Origin: Agelaius tricolor
Taxonomy: Eukaryota; Chordata; Aves; Passeriformes; Icteridae
Length of the DNA stretch: 64,000 nt
NCBI GenBank assembly: GCA_023055355.1
Contig: JALJCS010000006.1
Location: forward strand, 33,548,501-33,612,500
Direction: 5' to 3'
Both the position numbers and the translations under genes were made by a program. Shown here piece by piece: positions 11,601 to 23,330 of this stretch (the first letter of the stretch is position 1; every line of letters begins with the position of its first letter). The notes below the pieces were generated by a model. It did not search any database. It had not been told where the DNA came from and saw only the letters and a program-made list of their open reading frames with translations.

Positions 11601-14543
11601 AAAGTTACTCAGTGCGAAAGGTCCAAGGCAGACCACAGTCAAGTTTCTCCACTCACCTCCAGCCCCCAAACCAAAGGACACTTACACAAGGCACATCATC
11701 TGTGATTACAGGACATCTGACACAAAGACAGACATTTGAGTAAGTTTATATGATACAAAACACTCATTTGTACTTCCTACTTTGGAAAACTTCCAAGAAC
11801 AACTTCACAGTCCTATGCTAAGCTAAATAAGTTGCCGCTCCCCTCCCTTTTCACCCCTTTGCAGAAGAATGAAAGACTGCTTAAGCTCAGCTACCACCTA
11901 ATATCAAACCATGGCCTTAGGCAGTAGATTAGAAGCCAGTGAGTTTCAACCATTATTGTTAGAAACCCTGCAAATGAAAACAAAAAACTAAAAAAACAAC
12001 TCAAGGAGAAGCACATAATTAAACTCCATCCTAAAATTACAGAACTCTAATCTTTCATAAAAATTGACCTACTCTGCTGGCTTAAAAGAACAGGGTTGAT
12101 TCAGGCATGTTGTCCATTTCTCACACACGCAGTCCTAACCTACACCAGAAATATATTTGCATTCAGTAGTTCATGTATCTGTATTTCCTTCTCCTATCTG
12201 TCAGCTGAAAATGTTGGCACTCACTGTGGTAGATAATTTCCAAGTCATATAATTAGCATAGTTTTGGCTGTTAATTAACCTCTTAAAAGAAAAACAGAAT
12301 TACAAGAAAAACATACCCTAATGTTTCTGTCAGTATTTTAACCTTGCTTGTTACAGGTCATTTTCATTGCTTCTTATCTAGTGAAAAAATCAAGACAGTG
12401 CAAATATACACCAAGGAATTGCACCTTACTTCTGCAGCCATGCTACACAGTGAAAAGCAACAACTTGGCATTCTGAACAGGCATCCTCTGGCAACACAGC
12501 ACTTCCCAGGCAGGCAACATATCACTGCACTCCACACAAGAGCAGGTCACGAAACCTTGAGGTCAAATGATGTAATTCCAACAATTCCCCCTCTTTTCTT
12601 CAATTATCCATCCTACTTTTACAGGTTACTTTTCCCAAAAAACAAGGCATGTGTCAGGCATCATAAAAGGAGTTCTAGTGGGTGGGACAGTCATATATGT
12701 ATGACTATATGTACATATAAAACAAACATACATATGAAAACAAACACCAGGGCTTTTTTGGACACATCTAAAACACCTGTATGTCAATAAAGATAATAAG
12801 GGTTGCCACAACATGGAAGGCTGAGCTCCAGCAGACACTTCTGAGATCTTTTCTGCAGGTACATTAATCCTGCATTTAGGTTCAGTTCACTCAGGCCAAC
12901 TACTGCCACCAGATCAAGCTTCAGGCCTGCAGGTTTTATTTGAGCTTGTGGCCATTGCAGAGCCAAAGAGCTAATTTTCTAAAGAACTTACTCCAGGATA
13001 ACAGGTCCCAAACAACTCTGCAACACCTGCAATCAACAAGGAGGAGAGCCCTGCTAATACTGGTGTGGCAAACTTCCAGGGACGGGGAGCTGAACCTCTC
13101 TGACGGTCTCCAAAGCACCGCTGGCACTGCTGTTCCTCCTGCCGTTCAAACTGATACTGTTTCTCTGCCTTATGTAAGCTCCAGCAGAGAGCTTTGCACA
13201 AACATATCTCACTGCTCCCCCACGCAAGGGGTGGGATGTCCAGACAGGAAACCAGTGTGATACCCTAAATGTGTGGGATATTTTGTACAGCCATTGCAGC
13301 AGCAAGAGAGAGCCTTCCAGATGACAATAAGGCTAAAATGAAAATATATAATCAACAATTTTTCAACAGTCATGGCAATTTTTCTGCAAAATTCTTCTAA
13401 TACTTGTGGACACAGACTCATGAACCATGGCACTTCTAGTAATTACTCTTGAGTTATATATGCAGTAAGTTTGTACTTAAATGATTACAAAAGCAGTTTT
13501 AACACATGCAAAGTATTACATTAATTTTATCAACCTTCAGGTGTGAAAACCCCATAAATAATCTGTTCAAGTGCATGCTATAAAAAATATCATTTTTTAA
13601 TTATGGCTTGCTAGATGTTAAGAGTTTAAAAAAAAAAGGGAAGCAAATTCATGATATGCAGTCAAAGTCCTTTCAGAGATAAACGATATGGCTACATGCA
13701 GCTATATTTGCCCTTCCAAAATAACAAATTTGGTATACTTGATCAAAAACCATTTTTTACATCTCCGGGTGTAGAAAAACAGCAGGAGGTGTCCTCTTCT
13801 GTGTATTATTCACAGTGTTAGTTTGAGATTACAGGTGCTGTGAAAGTTCCCTTCCTGTGCTGCAAAAAGTTGCAGTAGGTAGAAAAAGGAATCAATATCT
13901 TCAAGTCATTGCAAACACAGCTCCACAGGGCAGCTGGATAGATGTTGGTTTTTGGATGATCCTTGACTATGAAACTTGAAGTTCATCAGAATAGCATTGC
14001 TGTTCACTGATGTTGACAAGCTGGGTTATCCTAACCCTTTCTGTCCTCCTGGCTCTCTCTGGTGTTCCATAAATCCTCTCTTCACCTTTCCTTTTTGCTC
14101 TCATTATGAAAGCATTCAAAGAACTCCTCTCTTGAGCTCTGTTTCTTGCGGAGTAGATTAGCTTGACTATTTACATCCCTGACTGCAGTGATTATAATTT
14201 GCTAAACTTATGGCAAAAAAAGAAATGTCTATGGACAAGTCATAAAATATTCTTTACTTGAAAGGTTTTATTTTAATAGATTTACCATTCTGTAACCTAA
14301 GTAGTGTTAGACAATAAACTTTAAATGTTCTTGTGCTTGTGGATGGAAAGGAATTGCAAACAATATCAGTGGGTAGGACTGGAAGAAATAAATGAGCTGG
14401 TTGGTTACTACAGGATCAGTACTGCTGCAGGTCAGTAATGGCCTTTGCAACCTTGTAGGTGACAGAAAAAAGAAGAGAAAGTGTTCTTCTACAAGTACTC
14501 CTCAATACTGAAAATTATTCCCCTGAATGAAACAGCACTGTTT

Positions 14544-14557
14544 AAAAAAAAAAAAAA
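14544..14557. repeat. A-run
   Basis: About 14 consecutive A. No retroposon body is visible next to it. Confidence 0.8.
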
Positions 14558-17500
14558 AGGTAACAGACACAGCAGAGCTATAAAACAAAATACAGCTCCT
14601 GGAGCTGAGACAAGGAGCAAAGGAAATAAAAGCCATCAGGCAGTACCATTACAGGGTTCTGATTTGGCAAAGACTGCACAGCAGCACAGAATTAAGCATA
14701 GACCTCTTTCTATCGATCCTCATGTTTTAGCCAACACAGCAAGAACAGAACAAAACTCTACAGTTAGCAAGGGACAGAGGAGAGGAGTGAGGAATGCCAT
14801 TAACATGCTGTTTCTGAAGCATCCTTCTGCCATGGCTTGGGACATTGCACTAATTTGAAACAATGAGTAATAATGTAAGCAGAAAAACAACGCTAGCATT
14901 TTGTTTTTCTTCCTCTTCTGATTTATGTCTTTCCTTTTAACCTACCAACAATACTTTGTGAGGACACACTGGTGAATGAATGAAATGTTAGCAGACACTA
15001 CACAGAGATCTGAGGCAGGAAAGACACATCAAGTGCTCGGGATGGAAAAAAAAGACTTGCATAGATTATCTGCCCACTCTCATGAGCAACTGACAGAAGA
15101 AGCAGATGACCTGAAGATAGGGAAGGAGAGAATAACAATTACCCTAAATATGGTACAAAACTTAGTCTGCAGCAATGGATTTAAATTACTTAATGATTTA
15201 TTAGTTATAGATTATGTTAGAATATAAATAACTACAGAACTTCCTGAAAATGCTTTTCACTGCCCCCAGGTGAGCTGTCTATGACAGTAGCTCCTTCATC
15301 TACGTGCTGGGTAGATCCCTGGTCTATTATGCTGCCTGCTGTTTGATGATCAGGTTCCTGATGGAAGGTTCAACTTCCTCCTTTCTCAAGGGGACCAGCA
15401 TAGATGGAGCTATCAAAATAAAAACAAAAAGGAGGACAAACAGCAAAATCTTGAAACAAAACATGGATTCATCATGATTGCTAGAAGTTCTGTAAGCTCT
15501 AAAAAAGGCTTGTTTTGGTCTCAATGCTTCAACTAACTGTAATTTCATTTTCATTTTGTCATGCTGACTGTTTTTGCTTGTGCTCCCTTCTCTTCCTTCA
15601 TTAAGGCAGTGCTGTATCTTCACTTTGCCAAAGTAAAACTCAAAAAAAATCCATGCTTTCTTCTCTGCACCAGCTGGAGGCAGGTACAGGACTTCAGCAC
15701 AAAGTGAGAGTGGACCTTAAGTATAATTGCATGACTGCAAAATTACCAAGAATGACTTATAGGCAAGTGCTCATCATCTTGAATTAGACAGGCCATTAAG
15801 TGAAGTTCATTGTCTGAGTATATGGAAACATTAAACATTTAGGATGACTTCAAAACAGTTCAAGACACAGTCAGAATTAGACTTAAGCCATGTAAACAGG
15901 CAGTTACCTACAAAACCTGAACATTCAGGAAGTTCTAACATGAGTCAGTTTACAATTGTACACACTTTCACCCCCATCCAGGTAACTTTAGTTCTGAAGT
16001 TTAACAACATAAGCTTGAGTTGTTTTTTTCTTTTTTTTTTCTTTTGCCAGATGCCAAGCATTTGAATAGACGGACTTCTGCTTCATACTTCTCAAATTTA
16101 TATACCATTTCAGTAACTTACTGAGAAAAATATTTGTTCTCAGGCTGCCCTAAATAGGTAGACTTTATTCATGAAGAAAACAATCTACTTACACAGTACT
16201 GTTCACTCAATTCACATATATACATTACAGTAGAGATAAACAATGAAAATCTCAGGTTATATTCAGTTCACAATAAAGAGTATCTCATTATTTAAGGACA
16301 GAAGTCATCAGCTAAGTTATTAGCTTCAGCTGACAAGCAGTTTCCTAATCCACAAAAATGCTACAAACCAACTATTTTGTCCCTCTTTTATTTGCATATC
16401 ACTGCTGGTGCTTCCTCTTCATCTCTCTGCACCCACACAGCTGGCTACAAGTCTCATCTTCCCTTCTCTCCCAGCTACTCAGTCCCACCACTCTTACATT
16501 AGCTCTGGTTTCTGAGCTGAAATGGGTCAGTGCTGTATAATTCATCAACACCAGAATCACAACTGAATTAACAGAGTTAAACCTGTATATTGCCACCCCC
16601 TGGGAAGAGTGCTAATGTCTTTACTAAGGAAAGAATAACATTCCCTGATATTTTGGAGCTTAAACATTAAGATTCTTTTCTCTTTGTACAAAGGATAACA
16701 ACAAGACACCTTATTTCAGATGCATCTTGAAATGCCAGATGAGAACTTGTCTTCCACCCCAAACAACGAAAGGAAAACAAACCTCCCAAAAATCAGCACT
16801 GTAAGCATGCTCCCAGTGATGTACTGCTTTGTTTACTTTTTTATTGATGTGAAATGTTCTATGATTCTATTGTGATATAGGTTATTTAAAAACAAATATT
16901 ATAAATAACTTTGAAACAGTTAGTCACTGTAACTAAGGCAACGAGTCTCCCACTCAATTTCCAGAAATAGGAGTAAGGAATAGAGGTAAGAACAAAGTAA
17001 AAAGTTGGCAGGAGCAAGAAAACAAATCATCAGATACTAGTTTGACCTCAGGATGGCCCAGCTGATTAGAGAATAATATCAGGTATGGCAAATGAGAAAT
17101 AAACTTGCTGACAAAAGATGAGGTGGAGAATATGAAGTATATAATACCAAATATATTTAATTTCAACAATGGTATTCCACAACCCATTTCAGTGAATGGA
17201 ACAACCCTAGGAATCTGGGAAAATAACAATCCATGCCAGAGAGCAGACTGCTAGTTCAGAGCCTCAACAGCTACTGGTTTCCTACAGGAATCATCTTTTC
17301 TTGTGGATGCTAAAGAAGTCACTTTTTCATAGAGATGTGCCCATTTGCCTCATTTTTCCCCTGATATTTGCCTCCAAATAATGGTCAGAAACCTTCGATG
17401 CTATCTACATGAATAGACCTTTATATCCCCACAGAAGGCTGCTGAGTCAACAGGATCGGCCTTGAGGATCTGACTGCAGAATCAAGGCTTGCTTTGTTTC

Positions 17501-18708
17501 TCCCCCACCTTTTTTTTCCTCCTTCTTTTAAAAGGTTTATTTTCTTGACTGAGGAGAACTGCTTGTTCACAAGTCAAAAGTTCCAAAGTTATCTTGGGGC
17601 AATCTGATCCCCCCCCAAAGGAACACGTGGTAGAACCAGGCTCTCTCAACACATTCTAATGGAAGGGCTGGTAATTACTGCATATAACAAGATAAACAGA
17701 GTTCAAGTTACTCAGAGTTGTCCATCAGCTAAAGAAACTTATCTTCTCAGCACATGTAAGTTCTTAGGCTGGGAACAAGAGAACTAACAGTAAGACTTTG
17801 GGTGTCTTGGTAAGAATTACAATTTCTTAATTTAATTATCTTGTATGCACTTTGAAAAGATTAGATGCAAATTTTAGGAAGAACATACAAGGCACAACAG
17901 AGTACGAAGAGATGGTTCTTAGCTATTACAAGATTCATGAAAGAAATTATTGGGTTTTTTTAAAGAGTAACTTTAAAGTAACTTCTACCAAAAAAGTCAA
18001 AAATAAAACACACATCTCATTAGCCTACATCTGAACAGAATTTGTAGAGCAATACCACATAATTCCATTCCCACCATATCCCTCCCTCATTGAACACCAG
18101 CAGCTCCTTTTCATCACCACAGGAGACCATTCCTCCTCTTAGTGTAACAAGGAACTAGTTGGGACATTTATTCTTGGCATCAATTCTAAAAGAATGAAGT
18201 CTAACGCTGGCAGTAATGAAAATAGCAACCATAGAGGCATTCAGAGCCTTCACTATGACACTGCAAACATTTGTTTAACTGCCAATTGAACAAGATCCAT
18301 CTCAGCTACGAGAAAGATATAAATGGGCAATAAAGAAGTCAGTGCTCTCACTGTTCAAGGACTTTAAAGATAAGTGGTCATCCTAATATCCTCATGCAGT
18401 TGTTCCTACTCAGATCTGTATCACTCATATCTGACTTATGGAAATAAATGCACTGCCTCAAGCACAGTCTAGCAGTCACACAGGAAAATCCCATACAAAA
18501 TCCTTCCACATGCCCATCATTATTAGCCCTAAGACATCTTCCTATTACACATTTAAGATTCAGAGAAAATGGGAAATGCATAATATTAAAATGCTTAATA
18601 TTAAAACTATGATGCACTGAAAGAAAAAAATAAAGCTTTACCAAATAGAATGATGCTGCATCCAATGAGTTTTGCCAGAAATAGTTATAGAGCTGCAAAA
18701 CTAGAGAG

Positions 18709-18728
18709 AAAAAAAAAAAAACAAAAAA
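18709..18728. repeat. A-rich run
   Basis: Thirteen A, one C, then six or more A. It ends a purine-rich stretch and has no recognisable associated element. Confidence 0.75.
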
Positions 18729-21684
18729 ACAAGCCAGTTTTGATTCATTTCACACCTTTCAACAAAACTCTGCTGAGATGTAGGCTTATGTGAGCCTAAA
18801 AGATGACCTATAGGCACATATACAGGTAAGGCAAGTAACAGAAAAGGAACAAATCCCTGGGCTGTTGGGCAATCCAAATTTCACCTACCCGCTAAGAAAA
18901 ACTAAGCTGTCAATTACCTCTTAGGTGTAAGAGAGACTAATTCACAACGCCTTAAAGTAAGAATGTATCTGTTCTGGGAAACAGTGTTCCTAGAACCTAC
19001 GATTGCATAACAAAAAACCCCAGCGGATAGTTAGCCTTTCACACCTAGCTATGCAGAGGTGAGAGGGCTTTCACACAGGAGACCAAGGCAACCACTATGG
19101 ATACCCACAAGCAAAATACTCCTTTTTTAGCCCCACCCCATACCTTCCCTTTCACACACTCCCCCTAAATGGGGAAACAACCAAAATATTGTGATAAAAC
19201 ATTAGAGACCCTTGACCTAGCTGGACTGTCATTGTAGTTTCTAACAGCAGTGTAACACAGCATTTTAGGAAGAAACAAACTTTTCTAGGCTTTGTCTCAC
19301 TTAGCATTTTTGTACTTAATGCAGCATCTCATTTAGAAGAACCTGGTATACAAGCACCAATATATGAAGACAATATGAAAGCAAATAAACTTAAGAGCAA
19401 ATACCTCAATTATAATGTACATTTACCATATTTTTCATCTCTACCTTGAATAGTTTAACATTCAGAATGTGCAGATTTGCTTCCTTTGTTATCAAACAAA
19501 ACCTGCACAACACTGCACAAAAACCCAAGAGCAATGAGAACAACCTACAACTTCTAATTTGACACTTGAATAATTGTTTTTCTATACCTGAGTTACAATT
19601 TGCTATTGAGCATTACAGGTATCAGCTTTGCCCAATACAGTTCAATTTAGCTTTAAATGCAATTTTTGCAAACATGGCTTATGAGGTTTTTTGATACCTG
19701 ATATACTTTGTAAGCAAACATAAGTCACTTCTGAAAGTGCAGTGTACACCCTCAATTATGTCCAAACTTTGAAATCTATTCCTACCTGGGAGGATGGCAA
19801 AGCAATAAAGCTCAAGTAGCAACACAAATGCATAGACAATGTACTGGCTGGCTGCTTGTTGGACCCAAGGAAAGGTCTACTTTTCACAGTGTGTGGAAAA
19901 CCTGCTTTCTGAAGGTTAAACGTGTCAAATCAGCCTCCACAGACAAACAAATATTTGAGCTTCACAAACACATTAAGCATCTGCAGGATCAAAGTTTTGT
20001 TTATCAGGTACTAAGTAAATTAAATCAAGCAAGCGGAACTGGGATTTCACCCTCTGAGCTCAACTAAGAGCCTCAGAGCAGAATTTCTCACCTCATTGTA
20101 ACTTCCAGAGCACTGCTTTGACACCAGCTGGAAGTAACTTGAAAAACTAAGCAAGTGCAAGAAAACACTAAGCTTCTTATATGGCATAAGTCTGCCTGTC
20201 CCCAGCATAATTCTGACATTTAACACAGAGCCCTTCTACATTATCAAGGAATAAAATCAACAGGTTTATATTGAATTTGGAAAAATAATCTTGATAATTC
20301 CACTTAAATAATACTTTAGTTAATAATTTTTTTTCAGAAAGTTATTAATCTGACAGCTGAAGAAAGAAACTAGCAAATCACTTCCCTTCTTCATACCAGC
20401 TGAACAGTACAAACAACAGAGCAGCCTTTGCACTTCCCTGTGAAGCACAGCCACCACTGAAGACAGAGTCACTCTAAGGACTACAAATGCACAAGACAAC
20501 TTACTTTATTCTGACCAAACACACCACTATGGAGCAAAGCAAATGGTTCAAATATCAAAACAAGAAGCATGTTTCATGAACGACTGAAGAGGAACACCTC
20601 TGCTCCCACACAGTCCCACGGGCTGGTTTTCATAAAGAGCAGGTGCTGCCTCACTCTCGGTACAGCATCCTCAAGTCAAGACATCCTGCAGCACACTGCA
20701 ACAGTGACCTGCAGGAATGCTCTGTATACCAAAGCTGAGGGATTTCATGTTAACATCATTCCTCATGACTTTCTGGCATTCTTACACTGTTATAACAGAA
20801 TTCAGTTTGAAATAACTGATTTGTCAAGCAACTGACACTTTAGCAGCAGAAATGCAGCTGCTGCTAAAAATCACTCCCCCTACAGAAGAGTGTCCAAAAC
20901 CAGTATTCCCTTCCTTCCCTCCATCCCTTCCCTGCCCTAGCACCCCCTCCTTTATGTGAAAGGATACTTCAATTCCCAGTGTATCAATTCCCCTTTACAG
21001 ATCTGTGAAGCCTCTTAAAAAATCCACCTTGTGCTTCTTCTGGATTAAAACTTACATTATGACAGAAGCTGAAAGCCCCACATGCATTACTCTGACAAAC
21101 CAATGGTCCCACACAGTTCAATATTTCACTTCAACATCTGTCAATAGCAGGATCCTTCCCAGAAGAAAAGTTCTGAAATACAGTACTTTCATGTTAACAT
21201 ATTGATAATGGGGTTTTTGCTAACTATTTTGCAATGAGTACTTGCAGAGGGGTTGTAGTTCTTGGTTTTAACAGAAGGGCTTATTTAATAGAAGAGATGA
21301 ACAACTGCTTATTTCTGTGGGAAGTCTCCCATAGAAGAACAGCAACAAATCCTGAAAGAAAATCTAACTCAAAGGACACTAAGTGTCTTTCAGATCCACA
21401 ATTGTTGCTGATTCATAGATGAGGTTCTAAAACAACATGAGACTTCACAAAGTTTACACACAACACAGCAGGACATAAGAGATCTCAGCCCCATATCACC
21501 AAATGCTCCTTAGAACAAATCCCGAGGGATCATGCAACCTAAGTGTGAAAACACAGATGTGTATGTAACTAATGAAAGGACTCGCAGGTAAGGATGGGCT
21601 GATACTGATCAGCATAACAAACAGACAGAGAATACCAGCTGCCTTACCACCCCCAAGTTTCTACAGGCTTTTTTACTGCGGGGC

Positions 21685-21712
21685 TTTTTTTTTTTTAATT
21701 TTTTTTTTTTTT
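21685..21712. repeat. T-rich run
   Basis: Two T-runs (12 and 14 bases) separated by AA. On the minus strand this is a long A tract, but no element body is recognised beside it. Confidence 0.8.
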
Positions 21713-22771
21713 GGAAGGGGGTGGGGTCTCCAAGTGTTACAGTTGGTTATCTTTAAGGAAGAGTAACAAGGAGACCCATAGCAGGATGTATGAGTTTTTT
21801 ACACGGAATTTGGCCTCGCACACATGAAAACACGAGAAGATACCATTCCTAAGAAACATCTTTTCATAGGCGGCAAACTGGCAGCGCAGACCCTCCCACC
21901 TTTGTATCCTGATACCGCACAGGAGACAATAGGTAGGACAGGGGAGACACCAGGAAAGGACAGAGCAGCGAAGACAAGTATTTTACACCAGCTGGGATGG
22001 AAACCGAAGAGCCTGGCAGACAAAGAAGGGTGTGATGTGACGAGAGCAACAACCCACTGAAGGCACCAAGACCCTCCTTCGCCTTCAGCAGGGGAGCGCG
22101 GGCTCGGGGAAGCTCTGGCATGACCGCGGCAGGCGAAAGACACGGCGGCCGAACAAAAGATTGTAAAGGCCTGGAAGGGAAAGGTGGAGGGACGAGCAGG
22201 CGGCTCCCGGGCACGTGAAACTGCGCAGGGCAAGGGCCGGCTCCAGGTCCGGGGGAGCGGCGCCAGCTCCAGCCCCATCTCCCGGGCACGCCGCCTCCCG
22301 CCGCAGCCTCCAGGTCGATCCCCTCACACCGGCCAGTTCCTCAGGCCCGGCTACCCCGTCCAGAGACCCTTCCCTTCCCCAGACAGGCGCGGGGCAGGGC
22401 TGGCCCGAAGGGAGCCCTCAGACCCACCCCCATCACCCCTCCCGGGCTTCCCCTCCGCGCCGGGGCGGGGGCTCGGCAGGGACCCGCAGGCGATGCGGGG
22501 CGAGGGGCGGGCGGGCTGCCGCGGCCACCTGTTCGGCCCGGTACCTGCGAGGGACGGCGGCTCCCGCCCGCCCCGCGGGGGCACCGGCGCCCACACCGGG
22601 CGCACATGGCGCCTCCCACCCAGCCCGGACCCCAGCGGCGGCAGCAGCCATGCTGCCTCCCGCTGCCCGCCGCCTGTCACCCGCGCACGCACGGCAGCCC
22701 GCGGCGGCGGAGGGCGCGCCCGGCGGCCCCGGGAGGGGCGGAGAAGGGACGGGGAGCTCGGGAATGCCCAC

Positions 22772-22798
22772 CTGCTCGCGGAGTTTCAGGAACACCAT
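22772..22798 (-). CDS. candidate first coding exon (nine codons), gene unidentified
   Basis: On the minus strand, GCCATGG gives a strong Kozak context. The frame reads MVFLKLREQ and is followed directly by CAG|GTGGGC, an acceptable splice donor at 22,772/22,771, leaving phase 0. The location inside the CpG island, a few hundred bases downstream of two CCAAT boxes and below the GC boxes, is what one expects for a 5' exon. I do not recognise the protein from nine residues. The next exon is not established; candidates downstream on the minus strand are weak. An alternative is that this ATG is non-coding 5' leader sequence and that other donor matches in the island (CAG|GTACCG near 22,541 or CAG|GTGGCC near 22,528) are used. 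The opposite strand also has an ATG at 22,797, but it reads into a proline- and arginine-rich frame without a donor and is less likely. Confidence 0.4.
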
Positions 22799-23058
22799 GG
22801 CGAGCGAGCGCGCGCCGCCGCCTCCGCCCGCCGCCAACGACTCCCGGCTCCGCGCGCCGCGCGGCCACGCCCCCCCGCCGCCACCGCCCGCGCGCCGGCC
22901 GCGCCCCCGGCCACGCCCCCCGCGCCCGCCGCCACCACCCCGCGCCGCTGGGGGCGGGGTCTCCTCGCGCCCCGCCCTCCCGGCCCCGCCCCGCCGCTCG
23001 CGCCCCCGAGCAGCTTCCTGAATGAACCCGCCCGCCCGCACCACCAAGGGCCGCGCTG

Positions 23059-23103
23059 ATTGGCCCTCGGGAGGCGGGACAGAGTAAGGGCGGCGCTGAT
23101 TGG
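23059..23103 (-). promoter_or_regulatory. paired CCAAT boxes (likely NF-Y sites), 40 bp apart
   Basis: GCGCTGATTGGC-type blocks occur twice, with ATTGG at 23,059-23,063 and 23,099-23,103, exactly 40 bp apart. On the minus strand these are CCAATCAG boxes, the optimal NF-Y core. They lie about 260 and 300 bp upstream of the candidate minus-strand ATG, so they would sit near -60 to -140 if transcription starts around 22,950-23,000. NF-Y works in either orientation, so they could also serve a divergent plus-strand start. Confidence 0.7.
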
Positions 23104-23330
23104 CGGGCCGGGCGCGGCGGGCCCGGCACGGGCCGGTAACGCGGGACGGGCACATGGGAGCGGAGAGGAGTGGGCATGGCTCGGGAGCAGCGCGGCGCTC
23201 GGCAGGCCCCGGGCGCAGGCTCGGCCACTCGGAGCGAGGAGCCCCGGAATGGGGGTTACCGGCACAGGCGGCTTGGCCCGGCACCAAAGGCAGCTGTGAG
23301 CTCCTGACCCCAGGGGAAGTATGGAGAACT

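Larger units (their letters stand above)
8691..22079. other. intron-like stretch, no recognised gene
   Basis: Long AT-rich region with A- or T-runs and no recognisable protein-coding exon. Open frames at 12,344-12,790 (plus), 14,481-14,858 (plus) and 15,327-15,623 (minus) do not resemble known families. Two splice-flanked minus-strand segments (20,092-20,127 and 19,698-19,785) are noted as weak candidates. A plus-strand CAG|GTAAGG donor match at 21,584-21,592 has no convincing exon in front of it. The simplest reading is first-intron sequence of the minus-strand gene that starts in the CpG island. Confidence 0.5.
22080..23330. promoter_or_regulatory. CpG island promoter
   Basis: Abrupt change from AT-rich flanks to very GC- and CpG-rich sequence, densest at about 22,480-23,260. 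It contains GC boxes (GGGGCGGGG at 22,951; CCCCGCCC-type motifs around 22,968-22,995), a CACGTG E-box near 22,211 and two inverted CCAAT boxes at 23,059 and 23,099. In vertebrates such an island normally marks the promoter and first exon of a broadly expressed gene. The minus-strand Kozak ATG at 22,798 followed by a splice donor supports transcription towards the left, with a start site probably about 22,900-23,000. A divergent plus-strand transcript starting near 23,150-23,300 is possible. Long open frames here (up to 313 codons on the minus strand and 291 on the plus) are expected from stop-poor GC-rich DNA and should not be read as proteins. Confidence 0.85.

Noticed and set aside
16846..16873. 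TTCTATGATTCTATTGTG resembling a CR1 octamer tail
   Set aside because: No CR1 body in front of it; too short to support an element.
21570..21592. Plus-strand CAG|GTAAGG splice donor match
   Set aside because: Good consensus, but no acceptor-bounded open exon upstream and no sign of a plus-strand promoter to its left.
22797..23021. Plus-strand ATG frame in the island beginning MASERAPPPPP
   Set aside because: The ATG has an acceptable context, but the frame is proline/arginine low complexity and has no splice donor. The minus-strand ATG with an immediate donor explains the site better.
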